This document shows, piece by piece, positions 58,622 to 64,000 of a stretch of 64,000 nt of DNA. The notes below the pieces were generated by a model that was not told the origin of the DNA, did no database searches, and saw nothing but the letters and a program-made list of their open reading frames with translations. The stretch's first letter is position 1; each line of letters begins with the position of its first letter. The DNA lies in contig MNCI01013723.1 of the NCBI GenBank assembly GCA_015680685.1, forward strand, positions 443,106 through 507,105, given 5' to 3'. Both the position numbers and the translations under genes were made by a program. The stretch comes from Gnetum montanum. Lineage: Eukaryota; Streptophyta; Gnetopsida; Gnetales; Gnetaceae.

Positions 58622-60085
58622 AAGTAGCTTGGTAAAGGTTGACCAAAAATGTAAAAATGTAAATAGTGTACCTGAACTATTCCCTAATAAGCTAGGTAGT
58701 GAGATGTAATAAAGAAAAGATAAATTAGAATATAAATACAATTCATCAAAGAAAACAATAGAAGTCATGGTGAATAAGGAAAGGTCTACAGTAAGAAGAA
58801 CGTTGTTTGTTGGCTTAGGAAGAACCAATATGAAAGCCAAACGTTTTATCCCTTATCTTTTCAAATGTTTTCCTAAACATGTTCAATGGATATGTTATAG
58901 GACTATTATGTATGGATCATTTTATAATTGTCTTTTCATGACTTAGCTTGTTGATGAATTCACAATGCTCACCTATGGGTGATCAATTCATGTTTGAGAA
59001 TTGATTGAAATTCCTAACTACTTAGATTTATCATTGGGAAGAGAGCTAAAAGAAGAAGAAAGTGCTTATTATAATTTTAATAGGATGTTCTAGTTTGCTA
59101 CGTCGAAAATAAGGAAGAGGAACCTAATAGCTCTGAAAAGTAGCAAGGGAATGAGAAATATCCCAAAGAAGATGTTAGCCCAAAAGTTTTCATTTAGGAA
59201 GCATCAACTTGAAACAAAGAGCTAGGAACTAGAGTAGTACCTCAAGTAGTAATATAAATTGAGTATCATTGAGCTTCAAAATGTAAAGTTTCTTTAAAAA
59301 TTTGTAATTATTGCTCATTGTCAGTTACTTACACTAGCTTAAATTTGTCTTTATTTAACAATTTAGCTTTAATTAGCATTTGGAAATTAAGGTTTTTTAA
59401 ATCTTGTATAGCCTTAAGCTAGTAGAGGTTTTTCACCAAAAAATATTTTTTAAGTGCAAAGGATTGTAAGTTTTTTATAAAAAAATGCTTTCAAGAATTT
59501 AGCTTTTCTATGCAGCAAAAATTTTTGTTATAATTCTACCGTTGCATGGAACAATTATCAATTCTAAAGAAAGAAATTAAAGAAAATCATTTGAGCACAA
59601 AATGGGCTTATTCCAAAGTTGAAAGAGAATGTGTGACTACTAGGATTTTAAATTAAATAGAACAATTTGATACCAATTGCAATATGAATTTTTACCATGC
59701 ATTGGTTAATAATTATTGAGGTGGAGGATTAATTCACTAAGATCTTGTAAAAGCTAAAGATTAAGGTTTTGAAAACCTACATCAAGATATAGCTTCAAAC
59801 ATGAATACAAGTTAATTGACTAGTAGTTCAACAAATGTAAACATGTGGTTTTGAAAGATTTAAATAAAACTAGAGCTCATAATGGTAACTATTTGAAGAT
59901 TTTTGTGATGATTCATGATTTGAATCAAGCAGAGGTTTTAGTGTTGATTCATGGCCATGATTATGATTAAAGATCTAATTTTGAAATAATAAAGCTAATA
60001 AATTTAAATCATCATAGAAGCCTTGTAACAAGATGTTTAATCAAGCTAAGCACAAGGTTTACATAAAGGGTCCCACTTGTGCAAG
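58622..60085 (+). other. H region after integrase, nothing recognised
   Basis: AT-rich sequence directly downstream of H integrase. I see no reading frame of note, no LTR-like duplicate and no tandem array. It probably belongs to the 3' untranslated or 3' ORF region of H, but nothing in it proves this. Confidence 0.4.
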
Positions 60086-61530
60086 CCATTTAGAACCAAT
60101 TCATAGAACCAAATTTGGTTCTATAGACTTGATTCTATGATAAGCCTATTTGCCATGTTAGCATCAAGCTATTTAGTGAAAGCTTGTAGAACCAAAATCT
60201 GGCTCTAGGCAAGTTAGCAATTTTTGGTTCTACAAGGTTTTAAGTTAGTTTTTCGACATGTCATTAGAGAAGAGGTCGTAGAATGAAAACTTGGTTCTAT
60301 GAATGAGCTTGATTTTGGTTCTACAAGTAGAACTCCACGTCAACCCATACAAGGAAAGGCTTATAAAACTAAAAAATGGTTTAGAAGAGAAAAGATCATA
60401 TGATTCTACAAAGGATTTAAACTATGAATAAGCTTTTTAATACATCAGTAGAGATCTCATAGAACCAAATATCAGTTCTACAAGAAAACTTAATTTAGGT
60501 TCTACCACATCAGCTAGTCATGAGTTGGCATTAGCCATGTTAGAATGAACTAGTAAAACCCAAATCAGTTCTACAAAGAAGGCTTAATATTGGTTCTACA
60601 AAGATCAAAAACTTTCATTCATGTCTTCATAAGTTGTTTCACTTAAGAGCTCATAGAACCAAAATTTGGTTCTCCAAGGGAGTGCATATTTGGTTCAAGT
60701 AAAAATTCATTACTTGATACATAGACTTTGGAAAGTTAAAGCTACTTATAGAACCAAAAATTAGTTCTACAAATGCATGCAAATCTAGTTCTATGGACCA
60801 CATTAGCTTACGAAGTTGAGGCAGCCTATAGAACCAAAAATTAGTTCTACAAATATGCAAGAATCTAGTTCTATTAGCCATGTCAACTTGTTAGAGGCTT
60901 GTACAACCAAAACTCAATTTTATTAACAAGTTTGAATTCTATTCTACAAAGCATAAGGCTCAACAAAGTCACATGGGAATGGTAGAATCCAACAAAGCTC
61001 CCATAAGATTCAAAGAAGTATATGCATGTGTTAAATTGTATTTTTAATCTAGCTAAGCAAAGTAGAACCAAGCTAAGCTAAAAAGAAAAGAAGAAAAACA
61101 TTTTAAGCCAAAATTGATTCTATAAAAGGAAGCTTGAATGTCATGTATGCAAAGTGTAAGGCTTGTATTGATTCTAAAATGATGTTCCAAATTAGTTCTA
61201 TGAAGAAAAGTTAACAATCATGAAATTTTGCATGACTCAAGCCTATGAAGGATTTAAAAGCTCATAGAACCAAAAATATTATTCTAAAGAAAAGCCTAAA
61301 CTTGATTCTACGAATGAGCTTAAGAACATAACATGAAGAGTCCCACGTCAGCATAGGCTTATAGAACCAAAAAAAAATCTTTCTAGAGTGAATTTCTAAT
61401 TTGGTTCTATGAGGCATGACTATGTGCTAGTAAAATTAAGAGTCTTGAAAAGTAAATGAAGTTTGTCTTATCATCAAAGACTATAGAACACAAAGAACCA
61501 ATAAATGGGTTCTACTAAGAGCTTAAGTTA
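60086..61530. repeat. Field of AGAACCAA / TTGGTTCT inverted motifs in H
   Basis: About fifteen to twenty degenerate units carry the half-sites AGAACCAA and TTGGTTCT(A), often as a hairpin pair a few bases apart, roughly every 75-100 bp. The clearest is a perfect 22-bp palindrome at 60,103-60,124, made of ATAGAACCAAA and its reverse complement. Others are at about 60,187, 60,455, 60,651, 60,750, 60,828, 61,263 and 61,351. The units at 60,748 and 60,826 are near-copies 78 bp apart. Spacer sequence is otherwise AT-rich and non-coding. It looks like a decayed tandem array whose palindromic core stayed recognisable; the function is unknown. Confidence 0.7.
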
Positions 61531-62690
61531 ACACATTAGCATATCACATAAGAAAATCCTAAATCCAAGAACTAACTGAGGATTAAAGTAATAAATCTAT
61601 AAGCTTTGGCTCTGGATTCACAAATATTTGAGCATCCAAGGAAGCTTCAAACCTTAGTGTAGAATAAGTTTTAGAATTCAAAGGAAAGATAAACAAGATA
61701 GATTCATTATAAAGCTCATAATTCTAAAATAGTATCCACATTAGTTCAATGCCATGTAGAGCTTAAGAATGACTCTAAATATAGGTTAGAGATCGATTCT
61801 ATGAAGAAGTCTTTTGAAATACTAATGTTACATGATTCGAAGGCTTAATTACTAAATTAGCTTTATAAATCAAAGCTACTAACATTAGGAATTAAACCTA
61901 GAATCTTCCAAGTTTTAACAAGCATGTGATTTTTTTAGAAAAAATAACTTGTGGAATTAAAGAAGGTGCAAGAATATTAGACAAATTTCAACAACTGATT
62001 CCAATAGCTTGGCTTAAAACAAGTGAATTAAAATCAAAGGGTCTTTCAAAAGAGCTATTAACTATTAAAGCTACATTGAGCCTCAAATTGCAAAGTAAAG
62101 CTATAGAGCCAAAACTACAAAATAGAGCTAAATAATTTAGGAGTAAAAGCTTTTAAATCTCAAAACCAAGTTTAGTTTTAGCTCAAGCTTAATCTTCACA
62201 AGATGTCATAAGAAGAAGAAAGAAGTGTTGCATAGATTTTAGGATGTGAATACTTTTAGCTTTTCAAAATACCTACAAACCTTCAAACATAATATTTTCT
62301 AGCCACAATAATGGATTGAAATTGGATTTTTAAAAATCAAAAAAAAAAAATAAGAAAGAGTTTTTTGAAATTAATAAAGAACATAAGCATGTAGAAAAAT
62401 TCAAGCTTTTTGCATTCAAGTCCATGGAAGAATGACATCAAACCAATGAAAAGGAAAATCTGCAAAAGCTAGGATTTTGCAATAGAACCAAGATAATTAG
62501 AGATGTAATAAAAAGGATAATAACTAAAGTCATCTACAAAAGTAATAAGCTCCAATTCAAAAAGAATTCAAAGCAGTTTATTGACATCAGCATGAAGAAG
62601 AGCTATGAGCTATACGAGATCCAAAAGCCTAACATAAGCGAGGAAGAAGCTCAGTAAATAAAATTAGAAATTACCTCAAGATTATAGCTT
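61531..62690 (+). other. H 3' region with a short unrecognised ORF
   Basis: AT-rich stretch between the palindrome field and the ORF remnant downstream. A 69-codon plus-strand frame at 61,926-62,135 is lysine- and leucine-rich and resembles nothing I know. It may be a surviving piece of the same decayed ORF that follows, or chance. No repeats or LTR signals were seen. Confidence 0.3.
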
Positions 62691-63529
62691 CACCCCAACA
62701 TATGAAAGGTTGTAAAACTAACACCACAACTAGCAAAGGCATGGGGATATAGGACCACCATTCCAAAGGCTAATGAAATCAAGTTTGCTGATAGGATTTT
62801 CATTTCAGCTCTAAATTTTTATTGAGGTTAGGAATTAAATTTTATGATAGATTATCATATATGGACAATATCACCTTTCAATAATGGTAATTTTTTCCCT
62901 ATTTAATATATAAATGATGTTCTACAATAGAGCTTATCAATGATACATCAATAGGATGCAAAGCTTAGCCTTAGTTCTTTCTTAATAGATTTATTTTGAG
63001 TGAAGTACCCAAGCCAAAGTAAACAATACCTATTTATTTAGGGTATAGTACACAATGTAGAGCTTGGCCTAAGGATTCCTATTATAAATTTTTTTGAATT
63101 ATTTATCAAAGAAGCTATTTTGATTCCCAAGATCTAGAATTTTTAATAAATTATGTTTACCTAATGCTTTTTAGATTTATCATATGAGTTTTGCCTCTAA
63201 GAATGGATCAACAGATCATTGAAGAAATAAAATATAAATGGAAAGGGACTATATTCTTTCATGCTAGATATACAATGATTTTGATAGCAAATTTTCAAGG
63301 CCAAACTTGTAAGATTTTGAGATTTATAGCTCCTTATCTAACAACATTGACAATAGGCAGTCAAATGTGGGAAATCCCATTAAGACCTTATTACAAGCAT
63401 AAGGAGGCTTTCCTAATGAAATTTAGGTTTTGGGAATTCAACAATGCAAGGCATCTTAAAGGTATGACCAAAAGTTTATGGAAAAGTGTGATTTCCCAAT
63501 TTTCCCAAAAAGAATCTATTCAACTATGA
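62691..63529 (+). pseudogene. Decayed ORF of unknown function in H 3' region
   Basis: A plus-strand coding-like stretch, best preserved as a 112-codon open frame at 63,191-63,529 (start MPLRMDQQIIEEI, end QFSQKESIQL). Upstream, in nearby frames, protein-like text such as KAWGYRTTIPKANEIKFADR near 62,730-62,800 suggests the original frame was longer, perhaps 280 codons, now cut by stops and frame changes. No catalytic motif, zinc finger, signal peptide or membrane segment is evident. Its place after integrase would fit a 3' ORF of H, but it could also be a captured host fragment. I do not recognise the family. Confidence 0.35.
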
Positions 63530-63641
63530 AAATAAGGAAAATCCATTAGCCTAATAAAATAGATAGTATATAGCAAAGAGCTTTAGACAAGGAACTAAAT
63601 TAAGGACAAAGTAGAAGAGAAATTGAGAAGAATCTTATTAA

Positions 63642-64000
63642 TGATCCAATAGAATTCTATGGACTTTATTTACCTAAGTGGTCGATATTCCTAGATGGTG
63701 AAATCTGTAATCATTAGTCATTATCTTTCCAATCAACACTTGTGTTAACTTATGCATTTGGATTAAGTGTGGTTGAGGCATAAGATATTTATTTTTATGC
63801 TTTTTACTATTTTTTCCACTTGCTAAATGATTAAGTGAATAAACATTGAATATTTAAGTAAACTAATCAATTAACTAAGTATCCTAATGTAGAGTATCTA
63901 TTTCTACTTTTTGTACACATCATGAACGTATATTAACACTGCTAAGTTACCAAGTGTATACTATTGAGCATAACAAGTAGCCACTATTGGGATTACCAAG
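63642..64000 (-). repeat. Partial LTR of the A/B/C family, cut by right window edge
   Basis: From about 63,642 the sequence matches the LTRs at 15,577 and 36,213 in the same order: an AATAGAATTCTATGGACTT-like stretch, the run to AAGATATTTATTTTTA, then the ACCAAG-containing repeats near 63,950-64,000. About 55 bp present near the U5 end of the other copies is missing just after the TGAT start. The orientation is minus, like A and C. Whether a full element or a solo LTR follows cannot be seen. Confidence 0.8.

Larger units (their letters stand above)
55980..63641 (+). mobile_element. Element H: outermost Ty3/gypsy element, 3' part
   Basis: The right-hand part of a plus-strand Ty3/gypsy retrotransposon. 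The order reverse transcriptase, RNase H, integrase is clear from about 56.1 to 58.6 kb. No gag or protease of H lies upstream, because minus-strand element D begins there. I infer that D inserted just upstream of H's RT and that H's 5' half lies left of the window. The region after integrase (58.6-63.6 kb) is AT-rich, carries a palindromic repeat field and remnants of one or two unrecognised ORFs, and is cut by another LTR at 63,642. No LTR of H itself could be identified, since no second copy is in view. Confidence 0.65.

Noticed and set aside
1-64000. Host genes, tRNA or rRNA
   Set aside because: No exon-like non-transposon coding region and no tRNA A/B-box pair or rRNA signature was seen; the unassigned ORF at 63 kb is the only candidate and is unsupported.

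Overview
This window is plant nuclear DNA made entirely of nested, decayed LTR retrotransposons. I see no host gene, tRNA, rRNA or CRISPR array. The reasons for a seed-plant origin are Ty3/gypsy polyproteins on both strands, primer-binding sites complementary to plant tRNA-Asp, 0.75-1.7 kb LTRs, insertions inside insertions, and stop codons of the kind left by decay of methylated cytosines. Density and age of the elements suggest a large, repeat-rich genome. The species cannot be named from the sequence.

The layout reads as a stack. The outermost element, H (plus strand), shows its reverse transcriptase, RNase H and integrase at about 56.1-58.6 kb and a long repeat-rich 3' part up to 63.6 kb. 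Its 5' half should lie left of the window. D (minus strand) sits inside H. Its 5' LTR, PBS, gag and protease are at about 51.2-56.0 kb, its pol is scattered in pieces at 37.1, 23.6 and 20.8-22.9 kb, and its 3' ORF is at 16.5-18.5 kb. D was then hit by four insertions: A (minus, runs off the left edge, ends at 16,471), a solo LTR (22,856-23,612), C (minus, 23,771-37,122) and F (minus, 37,181-49,888). A was hit in turn by B (plus, 7,044-13,710). The deepest stack is therefore H > D > A > B. A separate LTR of the A/B/C family starts at 63,642 and runs off the right edge.

A, B and C are one Athila-like family. They share a tRNA-Asp-type PBS, gag - protease - RT/RNase H - integrase, and then an extra ORF of about 950 codons between integrase and the 3' LTR. 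Two features upstream of that ORF stand out. One is a conserved block with a branch-point-like CTAAC and a polypyrimidine tract. The other, nearer the ORF, is a TATA plus GATGCATC cluster that resembles the U3 of the family's own LTRs. B has lost pol and the extra ORF but keeps the conserved block.

F is different. It is 12.7 kb long, with 1.65-1.73 kb LTRs, and carries only gag and protease in one 1,180-codon frame broken by 11 stop codons and no frameshift. The rest of F is built of short-period repeats rich in CAGCGT. Its gag and protease are close to those of D, its host. No complete functional gene remains in the window. Boundaries and domain limits were read by eye and should be taken as accurate to a few bases for LTR ends and tens of bases for domains.
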